Source: Craterostigma plantagineum (taxonomy: Eukaryota; Streptophyta; Magnoliopsida; Lamiales; Linderniaceae). Taken from it: a stretch of DNA of 64,000 bases. How positions within the stretch are numbered: the first letter of the stretch is position 1; the number at the start of each line of letters is the position of its first letter. The position numbers and the translations under genes were made by a program. Below are positions 21,292-33,035 of this stretch, one piece after another. The DNA is taken from positions 1-64,000 of the forward strand of contig JAPQWV010001395.1 in assembly GCA_027422505.1 (NCBI GenBank), read 5' to 3'. The notes below the pieces were generated by a model. The model did no database searches, was not told the DNA's origin, and saw only the letters and a program-made list of their open reading frames with translations.

Positions 21292-23814
21292 ATGGAGGTA
21301 GAGCAGAAACAAGCAGATTATATTGATTATTTTGTGAAGCAGGCTTCGAATCTCAAAGGCCAAGGACTGACGAGCGTTATAGATGAGGCCACTTCACACC
21401 CGTATCTTTTTGCTTTCTCCGAGATTTTGTCTGTACCCAACGTCCTTGAGGTGTGTTTTCATTTTTTATTTTTCCTGATTTAGCTTGAGTTATTTTTTAA
21501 CTTTTTGTCGGGATGGAGTAGAACAATTCGATGATTTTGTGAATGCTGATCGATATGGGTGATTGTATGGTACAGAATGGTCTTTCTTAAGCAATCAATA
21601 GATGCTATGCTATTGCCTATATGATATGGTCTTGTTTGAGGTTGTTAAACATTACTCTATTATTCTTGCTGGAATGATGATGGTACTGCGTCGAGTTGTA
21701 TGATTCGGTACGGCGTGTCTTTCTGGTGTGTATTTTAGACAGAATACAAAAACTAAAAAAATTCTTCGGGTTCGTGTTTAGGGGAAAAAAGAGTGGTGGC
21801 TGGGCAGATGAGTAAATTAAATTACATTTCTTTTGGTTGATTTGGGAAATGATACCAAACGTTTAAAACGTTTCTGATGAGGCGCCAAACAGTTTATAAA
21901 ATCTATCATTGTGATTTTCCTTCTTTACGTAATTATTTTTTTTGTTTTATGGTTACGTGTGCAGCTTGAGGGAAGTGAATATGGTAACTTGCTCGTTTTG
22001 CTTCGCATATTCGCGCATGGGACATGGAATGAATATAAGAGTAAGCAGTGATTGTTTCCAGCAAATGCGTTGTTTTGACAATGTATTTGACATTGAACAT
22101 TGATCAATGGATTTCTGTGATCCGTGCAGATAATGTTAACAGTCTTCCATCATTGTCTCCCAACCAAGTTCTCAAGTTGAAGCAGTTGACAGTGCTTTCT
22201 CTCGCGGAAACTGAGAAGGTAGGTTTTCGTTATTTGTATAAGCTATGCATGTTTTCCTATTCTTATTGTGTGAGGGCTTTCTCCATCTGATTTGAAACTT
22301 GCGCGGTGTTGCAATTGAAGGTGTCCATGTCCATGCATGATTGTGATGGATTTTTCATACAGCCATTCATGTTCTATATTAAACCGTTGGCCTAAGACGA
22401 ACTGTTCAAACTCGTTTAAAGCATGTAGTAAGTCATGTGGTTTCTATGAGTTGTTGGGAAATTATGTTGTTTCAATCAAAGCGCCATTGTTTTTCGCTAG
22501 GTATTACCGTACGATGAGTTGATGAAGGAGTTGGATGTTGCAAGTGTCCGTGAACTCGAAGATTTCCTCATCAATGACTGCATGTATGTGGTAAGGTCTT
22601 CTTTTGCATCAACTAGCCCAAGTTGAGCACAACATACCCACTAATTAGATTAGATCAATCTACGATAAACATTATTTTATTAATGTCTGCGTCACTCCTC
22701 CACAGTCATTTTATTCCTGGATTTTGCAAATGAATATTGTTTTGAGTTTATTTGGTTGCTACATTGTCTTAGTGACTGATTCAAGACAATCTATTCTTGA
22801 ATGAAATGCAATTTGATTCAATCTGCTTTCTGATGGTGCCTGTGGACAGGGAATAGTGAAAGGAAAGCTTGATCAATTGCGCAGATGTTTTGAGGTCTTA
22901 CTTTCATGTTGTTTCTGTAATTTATTGATTCTCACTGGCAACTTGATAGCTCATGATAGTTGAAGGTAATTATAGGTACAATTTGCCGCTGGGAGGGATC
23001 TGAGACCTGGCCAACTGGGTAGTATGATTGATTTGCTATCTAATTGGTAACTTTATGAAATATTTCCATAATTCTTTTGGGCTGGTTATTTGTTCTTTGA
23101 TTACACAATAGTTTTCTGGCAAAAATCAAGATGTTAGCATATATATATAGTCAAGTAGTGTTGATATAATTTCGCAGGCTATCCACATCAGACAGCCTTC
23201 TTGTCTCGATTCAAGAGAAAATCAAGTGGGCAGATACTATGAATGAGATGCACAATAATCACAAAAATGAAGTAGACGCTAAGATGGAAGAGGCAAAGAG
23301 AACATTATCTTTGAAGGTCAGTTAACCATATCAATTCTGTGATATCTTTTTGTACTATCATGTTCTGATGTAATAAATAATATGTAAAACAGCCCATTGT
23401 GTTTTGGTAACTGAAAAACAAGTTTAGATATAGATATAGATAGAGAATTCACAGATTGAATAATCATCTTTGCAAGCTTTTTTTCTTTTCCCTCTCTGTT
23501 GAGCGAAGAAAATGTTGCGTTTGTGTTTGTGGGATATGTGGGTAGATGTTTTACTTACGTTATGGCAGAAGTTGCAAACTGTAAGCAGGCAGAAAGTGAG
23601 TTCCGAGGGTACGAAGAGATCCTTTTTGAAGAACCCATGGGAATGATGGACTACGACGAAGATCGTGTCAGATCAAAGAGGTACCAACGCCCCCATTTTT
23701 GGATTTATGCTTAGAAAAAACATGATTTTTTTTCATTTTTGTTATAACGCTGATCTTATTTCGTTACGAAGGAGACGACATCCAATCGCGGGGTATTACC
23801 ATAGAGTTCACTGA
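21292..23814 (+). CDS. CSN7: COP9 signalosome subunit 7 (CSN7), 9 exons, intact
   Basis: Exons 21292-21450, 21965-22040, 22130-22218, 22501-22590, 22850-22894, 22976-23046, 23178-23316, 23589-23680 and 23772-23814 splice in phase with GT-AG sites to 267 codons and TGA. Recognisable CSN7/FUS5 blocks include the N-terminus MEVEQKQADYIDYFVKQAS, ATSHPYLFAFSEIL, RIFAHGTWNEYK, LSPNQVLKLKQLTVLSLAE, then the PCI segment ELEDFLINDCMYVGIVKGKL and CFEVQFAAGRDLRPGQLG. A coiled-coil-like helix ends in EEAKRTLSLK, and the basic tail is SKRRRHP. CSN7 is a PCI-domain scaffold of the nuclear COP9 signalosome, which removes NEDD8 from cullins and represses photomorphogenesis in darkness. The length fits the family. 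It is divergent from the kinesin gene, with a repeat element between them. Confidence 0.95.
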
Positions 23815-24287
23815 CCTGAGAAAGAATCATCGTCGTAGGAAGTCGAGTTGCTAATGGCATTGATGAGAAACTAATTGATCATTTTGTTATTTATATGCGA
23901 CAGTTGTTTCATTAATTTGCGACTTATTTTGGTTTCGGACGCATTGTAAATCTTTCGTACGGAGACGGCTTGCCTGCTTTGGCTATTTTATAGCTGAATA
24001 TCTGTTTCATTCAATTAGGCTGAAGTCAAAGTGAAGCCAGGAATATCTACTTTTTATAGACATGTATCCATGGGAACATTCCTTTTGCTTGAAACTAATC
24101 TATCGACAATTCCAAATTTACAAGCCATTCCCATCCTCTTTCTGTACGTGAGACGAACAACACAGCAACATTCGGAAATAATGGCCTTCTCATGAGCTTC
24201 ATGGGAAGAGGTTAGAAGCAGTTTTTGTTCTCAAGATATGATTTTTTTTATGAAGATTCTGTATATATGAGTTAGTGAAAAAAAAAA
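23815..24287 (+). other. CSN7 3' flank
   Basis: AT-rich presumed 3' UTR and spacer. No open frame of note before the pseudogene. Confidence 0.4.
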
Positions 24288-24840
24288 ATGTCAGGTCTGC
24301 CCACGTACCAGTTGCTAGGTTTGGTGATGGAACCCTACACAGGGTGTTTATGGATAAAGATATCAAGACATTCCAAGAATTTCACTTGGCAATTCTTGAT
24401 ATCTTCAAGTATGAGTCCACTTATGAAGAGTTTTCTCCAAGAACATGTATGCATAATCTAAATTTGAACTTTCTATGATTTCTCCAAGACCCTCCCTCCC
24501 TCCCTCCCCCTCTCTCTCTGGTCTGCTAACAACTATGGAATGCTATAAATCGCAGGGGTGTTTCATTCGACCAATGGAGATCAGCAGCCAAAGATTCAGA
24601 TGAAAAGAAATTCTTCCTCGAATTCATGACGAAGGAAGCGACCCTAAGCAAGCTCGACGACTCGACCCTATAACAGGCATCGTAACGCCGCTGATGGCCA
24701 TGGCGGTGAACAGGGCCGTCCCTCAGATAAAGCTCATAAAGAACATCCCCAACAGCATCTTCGTCCCCACGGCGACCATCGTAGCCCTAATTTTCGTCAA
24801 GATCTCCAGGAAAATGTTCCTCAGCAGCGCCGCCTCGTAA
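24288..24840 (+). pseudogene. Broken copy of a plant EF-hand-like / uncharacterised protein
   Basis: The first part (24288-24446) reads SAHVPVARFGDGTLHRVFMD and DIKTFQEFHLAILDIF. After an apparent intron the second part (24556-24840) reads SFDQWRSAAKDSDEKKFFLEF, KLDDSTL and, in another frame, a tail with AVPQIKLIKNIPNSIFVPT before a stop at 24840. These blocks match a plant family of small EF-hand-like proteins with a C-terminal hydrophobic segment. Three faults are visible: the 5' end is missing, the two exons do not join in frame at the visible splice sites, and the frame is lost by one base at about 24672 (CTATAACAG, giving an early TAA). The family name is uncertain; the decay is clear unless the indels are sequencing errors. 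Confidence 0.65.
24489..24521 (+). repeat. Pyrimidine-rich simple repeat (CCCT/CT)n
   Basis: A short run of CCCT followed by CT repeats inside the pseudogene intron, acting as or next to its polypyrimidine tract. Confidence 0.8.
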
Positions 24841-25039
24841 TTTTTTTCTCATCAACTTATAAGTAGAAAAAAGCGATCTTTCGTTTTTCTTTCCAAGAAA
24901 TTGCGTAAGAACTCGCAAACCGAATGTAAGAATCTATAGTCATGTCTGTGATCGAACAAATTATGACAGAATAAAAAATGTAGCTGAAGGAAATATCACA
25001 AAAACCCCACCAAGAATGTCCCTCTCTTTTTCGAAAATT

Positions 25040-25413
25040 TCAGAGCTGAGTTTCTGTTTGGTGTTGCTCCAAGTTTCTAAGAACGATTCGGGAAAATATC
25101 TTCGCCACGAGTGGGGCCGAGGCAGAGGCGGCTGCTACTCGGAGTACGCGCGATGCCCCTGCGGTCTGTAGAAGGCCAGCGTGGTGCGTAGAGTTTCGTC
25201 CCCCAGGCATCGTAAACTATGAAAAAGAATCGATTTATTTTTTTAAAAAAAATTATGCATTTGAGAAGCTCGAGTTCTCGACGAACACAATGATCAAATA
25301 TACCTGAAGGAGGGCAAATGCAGCGCAAGACTTTAGTATAGGAGATTGGTTACGAAGCATGGTAATGAATCTGCCAATCTCAGCTCCACTGCGTAGAAAA
25401 GAGACAGTATTTC

Positions 25414-25474
<61 letters not shown>

Positions 25475-25988
25475 ATCGGAGATAACCAGCTTCTTGAATA
25501 CGAGCAGATTCTGCGAATTGCGCCAAAGCAGTGGGAGCCAAAGAGGCAGAAGCAGCAGAGAAGGCTTGAGGATCAGAAAAAGTCATGATGAATCCTTCTA
25601 TGTACTGCAAAGCCATTCTTCGAGCGCTGTCGAAGTTTACGCTCTTCGAACTGCCCTCGCCCGACGTCCCTATAAGGGCAACTTCGTCCATTCTGTAAAG
25701 TAAACGGAAACAAGATCACAAGAACATTAAATCACCGCGAAAATTTCAAATATCTTGGAATTTTTTTTAAATGAGTCGTTATCACCTTCCATCGAACATG
25801 TAGGAGAGGGCAAGGGCGGACATGAATCGTGCCATTTTCGATACAGACGAAGAGCAAAGGTGGCCAAGCGCAGGGACACCGTTTTCCTCCACAATACGCA
25901 GCGCATTCCCGGGATTAAATGCGAGGTTCCACAGAGCGCCCGCAGCAGTTTCATGTACGTCCTGGCATTTTCGTGAGTATGGAAAATC

Positions 25989-26074
<86 letters not shown>

Positions 26075-29000
26075 TATAGGCAAATTAAAGGTTTAGATGA
26101 AGTGAAGATGATAACAGTCGAATAAAGAACTTATGTGAATAACGCACAAACCTCAGCGTCTGATCGAGCTAAGGCTATTAAGGGTGCCACGCCTCCTTCT
26201 CGGCCAATTGAGATGCTATAGAGATGAAAGTCGAATAAACAAGATAATTATTCCGACGAATTTGCAGATGTAAAAATTGGAAACGGCGTAAATGATCAAA
26301 TGTTAAAGAAGAAAGAAACCGTATCACGGTGAGAGGATATCTATACCTAATTGATTCTGACACGGATAATCCCCACAGAGCACCTGCAGCTCTCTCCTGA
26401 AGGCCGTGAGATGAGTTCGAACAGGTTTTTGATAGTGCAACCTATGAAAAAGAAAAGTTACGTATGAAAATAATCTAAGACAATATTACCAAGAAGGTTT
26501 AATAATTATAAGTTATGTGAGCATAACACATTACTAAGCATCCATGATTATGAGATGTTCCCCTCCCCATCGAACTTCTAAAATAATTTGCAGGGGAAGA
26601 ATGAGAAGTATTCGTGCAAATGATTTGCAAAACATATAGAGAGCAAAGAAACACATACCAATGCCTCGACTCCATTCGCTGCAGAAATCGCTTCTCGATT
26701 TCTATCGTCATACGACAAATTCCACAGCGCCCCGGCAGCCTCTTGCCTATAAAGTTGGGAAAAGAGGAATCATAAAAAATAGAATCAGATAAAAGTAAAC
26801 AGAGACTACGCAACAAATAATTAACCGTTATCAACAATATAAATAGCAGATATCCAACAGAAGTAAGCTTCGAATTTCAGCATAAATAAACACCTGACAC
26901 CATCGTTAGGAGAGCGAGTAAGCTGCACAAGAGCTTCAACAGCTCCTATTTCATGTCCAACGGCAGCATTGTTACCATTATAATCTCCATGAGCAGCCAA
27001 ATTAGCTAATGCCCGAGCCGCCTGAATTACAATCAATGTGAAATGGTCGGACAACAGAAATATTTCCCATTTCAGAGGTCGGTCAATTCTTGCGTATTAA
27101 AGAACGAACCATAGATAAGTTGTTAAAAGGCATTGAAAACTTTCTTGTATGTATGACGATGTATCGCAGCATAGAAAATCTGAGAACGGTTTTTTTTCCC
27201 CAAGTACCACGACTATCATATTTACATTATCATAAACTATACTCACTTGTTCTTGAACCCCTTCAACCTTGCAAGTCTTAGCAAGCATCACTAAGGCTTG
27301 TATGCCCCACACCGAACCAATCTTTGTGCTACATTTGTCGTCCGCCGCCAAATTTGCAAGAGCGCCAGCGGCACGTTCCTGAAAAATAGGCCAACCAAAG
27401 AGAAGGTAAATATATCAACTCCTTCGAAAAAAAAAGAAATAAATAAACTTTTTTCGAGATGCCTACTGAACATACCAACACACCATCGCTGTCGGGACAC
27501 CCTGACCATTTAAAGATAAGGTCAACTAGAACTTTGACTCCACCAGATTCAGCAATGGCATCCTATTAAAAAGAATTTTATTTAATAACACAAACAAAGT
27601 GAAGAAGATAGATAGAACAAACAGCAGAAAAAAAAAAAAAAAAAAAAAAAAAGAGGAAAGTAAACCTTATGCTCTTCGCCAACCGACAGGTTCCATAGCC
27701 CGCCTGCAGCTTCTTCGACGACCAATTTGTTCACAGACTTAGCCAGATTTGTGAGAATCTCTATACCTCCTTCGTCGGCCACAGCTTTCGCCACATTACC
27801 ATCCACCGACAAGTTTGCGATAGCCTAAAGACGAAAAAAAATGATTTACTATCTGAGAATTTACTCTAACTTGGAAAAAAAAAATCAACAAGGCTCTACT
27901 CCACTGAATATCCAATGGTTTAGGATGTACCATTGCATTACATAGTATCAGAGTGGGTTCATCGATCTGTGTGTCATCATCACGCCTGAAAATTCAGAGA
28001 AAAAAAAAAAAAAAAAGCCATTTTCACCTTTGCAGCTTCTGACTGAAGCCCTTCACGCCACGATCTAGCGAGGTTCAAGAGAAGCCGTATGCCACCTTCT
28101 CGCATGACTGCTTGCGCACGCCCCGTGTCTATACTTGCATTTTCATCGTCTATTACTACAAAGGTTGCAAGGGCAGTTGCTGCCCGCTCTTGAACTTCCT
28201 CGTTAGCGCTTTGCATGAAGCTAAGCAGCATGCTCGTGCCTTGGTTTAGCCAGAAGGAATCCAAGCCAGGCGCATTGCTTTCAGAAATACGTAAAAGTGA
28301 ACTAGAAAGGGTCCATTCGAGCCAGTCGAACATCTCATCGAATTTCTTATCCTTCGCTTTAGAGCCTCTCCAGTGTAAGAATACGTTCCATTCATTATCT
28401 GGCGTGTCGACGAATAAGGTAGCTGTTAGTCGAAGTATGTTGGTGAAATCGCTGAGGAGCACTTTCCCTTTATGGTTGAATTTGGACGTAAATGAGGCAT
28501 CTGCTTCGATTCCTTGGCAATTCAATGCACATAAGACCTTCACATTACGCAAGGAAGAGAATAATCTCAAAAGCGTACCGTTGCTCACATCTGTTCTAGA
28601 AACATCTATACCGACAAGGTGTGGAAGATTAGGCCAATGCTGTAAAGCCAAAGTCCATTTAGTATCTGTTGTGCCCGCGATAGAAAGAAAGCGAAGCGAA
28701 GTAACATTTCCAAGCGCAGACTCATCCACCTTAGCACAGTCGATAAATCCAATATCTGTTAAATTATGGCAATGCTTCGCCAACGCATTGATTGCGAAGG
28801 CATCCACCTCATTAATGCCAGAGAGTCGAAGCTTCTGCAGGTTCGGGCAGCAAATTGCAACTGCTTTTATCGCATCGCTGCTTATTCTTTCGCAGAAGTC
28901 AGGCCCAATCTGAAGGGATTGTAAAGCTTCATGACGAGCAGCAATAATACACAGTGTGGAATCTGTCATTCTTCTGCAGCAATCGCCGATAATCTCTCTT

Positions 29001-29368
29001 AAGTTAATGGCACGGAGGCTTATTACAGCATCAGCAGATTCTGTACCCCTAAACCGAAGCTTCTGAAGATTACTACAGTGTGAGGCAAGCGGCGAAGCAT
29101 TGGTTAAATCGAATTTGTGGGACCTAAGATCCAATGCCTGCCATAGGCATGGTGATCGAGCAAGGGCTCGCCATGCCTTGCAAGTCGATGATAGGCTAGC
29201 TCGATCACGGTAGTTCAGACATGAAAAGATTTGAAGTATTGTGTCGTCGGGCAACTTTGTCCAATCAAGCGTGTCCTTTTCATTGACAGCACAGCTTTCG
29301 TCGGTTTCGGGCCAATCGACCTTTTCTTTGCCTTTCTTCGTAACCCTCCTTCTCACTCGCCTGCTCAT
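25040..29368 (-). CDS. ARABIDILLO: ARABIDILLO-type F-box / LRR / armadillo-repeat protein, 12 exons
   Basis: Exons 29368-28028, 27824-27666, 27562-27476, 27378-27247, 27021-26894, 26746-26659, 26441-26347, 26215-26152, 25961-25786, 25692-25471, 25388-25304 and 25216-25040 join in phase to 917 codons with no disruption. Residues 1-16 carry a basic nuclear-localisation-like run (RRVRRRVTKKGKEK). An F-box follows at about 34-75 (LPDDTILQIFSCLNYRDRAS), then leucine-rich segments to about 290 and armadillo repeats from about 380 to 850 (repeated AAGALWNLS, ANLA and GGV blocks). The C-terminus is MPGGRNSTHHAGL to RIVLRNLEQ. Arabidopsis ARABIDILLO proteins are nuclear, beta-catenin-related F-box proteins that promote lateral-root branching. 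Length and domain order match. The exon 10 donor runs directly into a (CT)n tract. Confidence 0.95.
25418..25469. repeat. (GA)26 microsatellite in ARABIDILLO intron 10
   Basis: 52 bp of uninterrupted GA on the plus strand, thus (CT)26 in the transcript. It fills most of an 82-base intron and starts at the donor, so the 5' splice site reads GTCTCTCT. Confidence 0.95.
25991..26071. repeat. (GA)40 microsatellite in ARABIDILLO intron 8
   Basis: 81 bp of GA repeat, (CT)n in the transcript, within the 190-base intron between exons at 26152 and 25961. It is probably length-polymorphic. Confidence 0.95.
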
Positions 29369-30360
29369 ACTTGGTTTCTAACAAATACTACTTCGCCCCA
29401 GAAATCAATGATATAAATCTCTTTCTTGTTTTGCAGAAGCGTAACAGTAATCAATAATCAAATAAAATGGACAGTTCATTCATAGACAGATAAACAGCAC
29501 CATTTACCATCGGCAAACAGCTGTTATGATGGGCAGACACCTCAAAAAGATTTCAGATCTGAAACCCAATTGTGTGGAAACCCTTAAAGCTTCACAGAAA
29601 TCAACCAAATGAGAGTTTTTCAGCTTCAAACCTGCCCTAAGAACTGCATCCACCGTATTTAAACCAATCAGAGCTCTATCTATATGTGTGCGGAGCTGAA
29701 TACAGACAATTCCAAAAGCTCATCCCACGGAGAGAATCCTCATATCCCCAATCAGAAATGCGTACGAATTAGACGAGACTATGTTTTACTTGAAGCTGAA
29801 AGCTTATACCCTTCGTTTACAAGGCATTGATTGCAATCACTTTTTATTCGTGAATCCGTAGCTATATAAAGGAGATCTCAAGGCTTGACGCCCTCAGCAT
29901 TGAGCCTAGATTCACGAAAACTATGGGTGGGCGATTATAATGAATACACACAAGGGCAATATATATATATATAATATATAATATAGGGTGGAGCCGATAT
30001 TTTGTAGCCCGAGGTAAAATTTTAAAAATTACTGTATTAAAACCAAAAAAGCCTATCTTTTTTTTTTCAATGTAATGCTGTTGCTGAGATCTGTCGAACA
30101 ATTCCACCTGTGCAATGATTCCAACTCAAACAATTCAAGAACATACACTATTAAGCGTGGATCTCACATTTAGGACCAACATTTAGAGTTTGTCGATGGA
30201 TTCATCTGTATATCATTGGAGATAGCTTTAGCGCTTAGTTCGTTAAACTCCGTTCGAAGAACGTCTGTTTTCGTCGTAAAGACTCTCGAAAAACGCCTTA
30301 TCTTAGGTATTCGCATTCAACTTTCGTCTGTTTGCTTCAGCTTTGTGCTGACATAGTTTC
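29369..30360 (-). promoter_or_regulatory. ARABIDILLO upstream region, AT-rich
   Basis: Roughly 1 kb between the start codon and the Gypsy element. It holds a TA-repeat stretch near 29958-29985 and no open frame with recognisable similarity. It presumably contains the promoter and 5' UTR; no specific site was identified. Confidence 0.4.
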
Positions 30361-30365
30361 AAGAA
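30361..30365. repeat. Target site duplication of Gypsy 30366-45371 (left copy)
   Basis: AAGAA here and at 45372-45376 bracket the element exactly, showing a single insertion despite the nested Copia. Confidence 0.9.
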
Positions 30366-33000
30366 TGTGGCGACCCTACTTCCTAATTAAATTAGTTGGC
30401 GGATTTCCGCAACAGAAGTCGCGGAGACCCGATTTATTAAAACTTTTAATAAAATAATTTACATTATATATATCAAAAGTCGGGTTTTACAAAAAGCGTC
30501 ATATCTACACAACGGGCCGAAGCCCCAAAATCTATCCCGACTAAACTAAACTACGCCTCTCCACAGGTCGCGTCCCATGTACCGCTCCGCCCTCAAAAGC
30601 CCGTGGACTCACCGCCGCCAACCCGCCTACGGCTAACCCTGACACCCATCGGTGTCGGGCGCAGTCTCACCTATAAAATAAAACCCTGAGCAAAAACGCC
30701 CAGTAGGTGGTAGCAAAAACATGCAATGCATATGCGTGCGTGCACTCAACCCAATGCCATGTCCTCACACATGAAATATGCACGCTCGACCTATCTCACA
30801 TCTCATCACATATCAGGGTCATAGGCTAGACTCGGCACCCACGCGCGCATGGCAAGGTACGCCATAATCATGCGGTAGCCCACGCCGGCCTCGCCGGGTC
30901 GCTCCCTCCGCACACAATCTCATCCCGACGGTGTTACACCTTGGTGTAACGCCCCGAGTAGTCTACCACTACCCGGGTAGACAGGAATCTCACATCTGTC
31001 TGCCGTCCCTGAGCCAATATAATATCGGTGGTGTGCACCTCGGGTGGCTCAATCCCGAGTAGATGGGTGTCGCAAACCCCCTCTCCCACCAGGTGCCCTA
31101 TCGAGTCTAAACCTGACTACCAACATCGGTAATTCTACCCCACTCATCCGACACCGTAAGGCGTCACCGTATAAATACGGTACATCATCACTCTCACTGA
31201 TGCATGTCGTGATATGCACATAAAAGTCAATCACACGATCACATCACATTTCATAAAATCGTAAATAGTGTAACTCGTAAAATATTATACTATATTAAAA
31301 TCTGATACTAGGCCGAAAGTTTTAAAATCCCAAAATATTATTTATACTTTAAAATATGGGTTGACTTTATTTATATATCATAATACGAAAAATATTTTAT
31401 ATTTAAAGTTAACTTGGGCTTAAAATAATCTTACTTAAACTATTTGGGCCAAAATAGAGCAAAAGCCCAAAATTTAATCGCTGGTCAAAGCCCAAGTCAA
31501 TAATCGCCCGAAACCCACTTTTAAAAGCTGGTCAACCCGCGAAATTATCGGGTCAACGCCCGACTTCGCGAAATCACTCGCGCTTCGCGAATCGACGTTT
31601 TAAAGTTTTAGTCAACCCGCAAAACTTCGAGTCAAAGTTCGAATTCGCAAAACCTTCGCCGAATTCGCGAATCGTTCGATTAAGCCCGCGAAACTCGATT
31701 TTTGGCCCGCGCGAAGCCCGACGTCACTCACAGGAATCACCCCGCGAAGTTAAGTCGGCCCGCGAAACTCAAAGTCGGCCCGCGACTTATCTCACAATTC
31801 GCAAAGCAGCTTCAACCCGCGAAATCCTAATTTTGACCCGCGAAAACCATTTCACTCACACAGTTCGCAAAATACTTGGGCCCGCGAAACACTTTCGCGA
31901 CCCGTAAATCAATTCGACCAATTTTACTTTCTTTTAAAATAATTTCTCACCCGATTCGCAAAATAACACGGCCCGCAAAGCTTTTCTCTCTCTCACGATT
32001 CGCAAAGTAAAGAATGACCCGCTAACTTAAAATCAACCCGCAAACCATCTACACCTAATTCGCGAACTAATCCAACCCGCAAAACATATCATTTCCCGAT
32101 TCGCAAAACTCCCAATTCGCGAATCCAACCCGCAAAACACTGAATTTTCATTATTTCTACCACATACTTCGCGAATCATGAACGAACCCTAGTTTTCCAG
32201 AAATTTAACAAGTTCATCGTCACATAAACACATCCGTTCAATCATCAACTCAAGAACTCATATCAGTCCAAAATCACGTCATAACACATAAACAACATAC
32301 CAAAAATTACAAAAATCATAAAACTTAGATATATGAATTCGAATGGCCTTCCAATCGAATTTAAATACTTTTACGGAATGTATACGTTTTAAAAATGGGT
32401 TTGTAGGGGTATGAACCACCTACCTTTCCTCCAAGCTAAGTTTAGATAAATTCCTAGCTAGAAGATTAGCTCGAGCTTGCCTAAATCTGCTCTCTTTCGT
32501 TCGGCACTCCTTAGCTTGTTTAGATAATTCCCTAGGTGGAGAAATTCGATCAAGCTTGCCAAGGGAATTTCCTTTGCTCTCTTCGTCACTTTGAAGGTTT
32601 CAAGTGAAGGTTTTTATTTTTCTTTTTGCACCAATCTCACGTCTCTCTCTTTGACCAACAAAGATATTTTGAGGTTGATTAAGTAAGGTGTGACATGCCT
32701 CAAACGTGGGGTTTCCCTTAAATTAAGCAATGTTGTCCTTATCTCCTTATTTAATTCAATTGGGCCAAATTTGTTTCCTAAGTCAATTATCTCAAATTGG
32801 GCTTTTCTAATTTCATATGGGCTCTATTATTTGTTTGACCTATTTTATTACTTGGGCTTCCTAACCCACTCGGCCTATTTAATTCCCTCGGCCCATAATA
32901 TTTTCGGCTCGCTCCCGAAAAGTTGGTTTCGTTCGGAATTCACATTCATTAATTTCGAACATTACAAAAATAATCCCGTATTAATTTCACGGGTATTACA
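30366..33000 (-). repeat. 3' LTR of the Gypsy element
   Basis: 2,635 bp with TG...CA ends. Its middle part (about 31500-32170) is crowded with TTCGCGAA, CCCGCGAAA and TTCGCAAAA words. A 61-codon minus-strand frame at 31234-31049 is repeated in the partner LTR only because the LTRs are duplicates. Confidence 0.95.
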
Positions 33001-33035
33001 TCCTCCCCCCCTTATAGAAATTTCGTCCCCGAAAT

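Noticed and set aside
31049..31234. 61-codon frame repeated at 38366-38551
   Set aside because: It is duplicated only because it lies in both Gypsy LTRs; there is no similarity or start context suggesting a gene.
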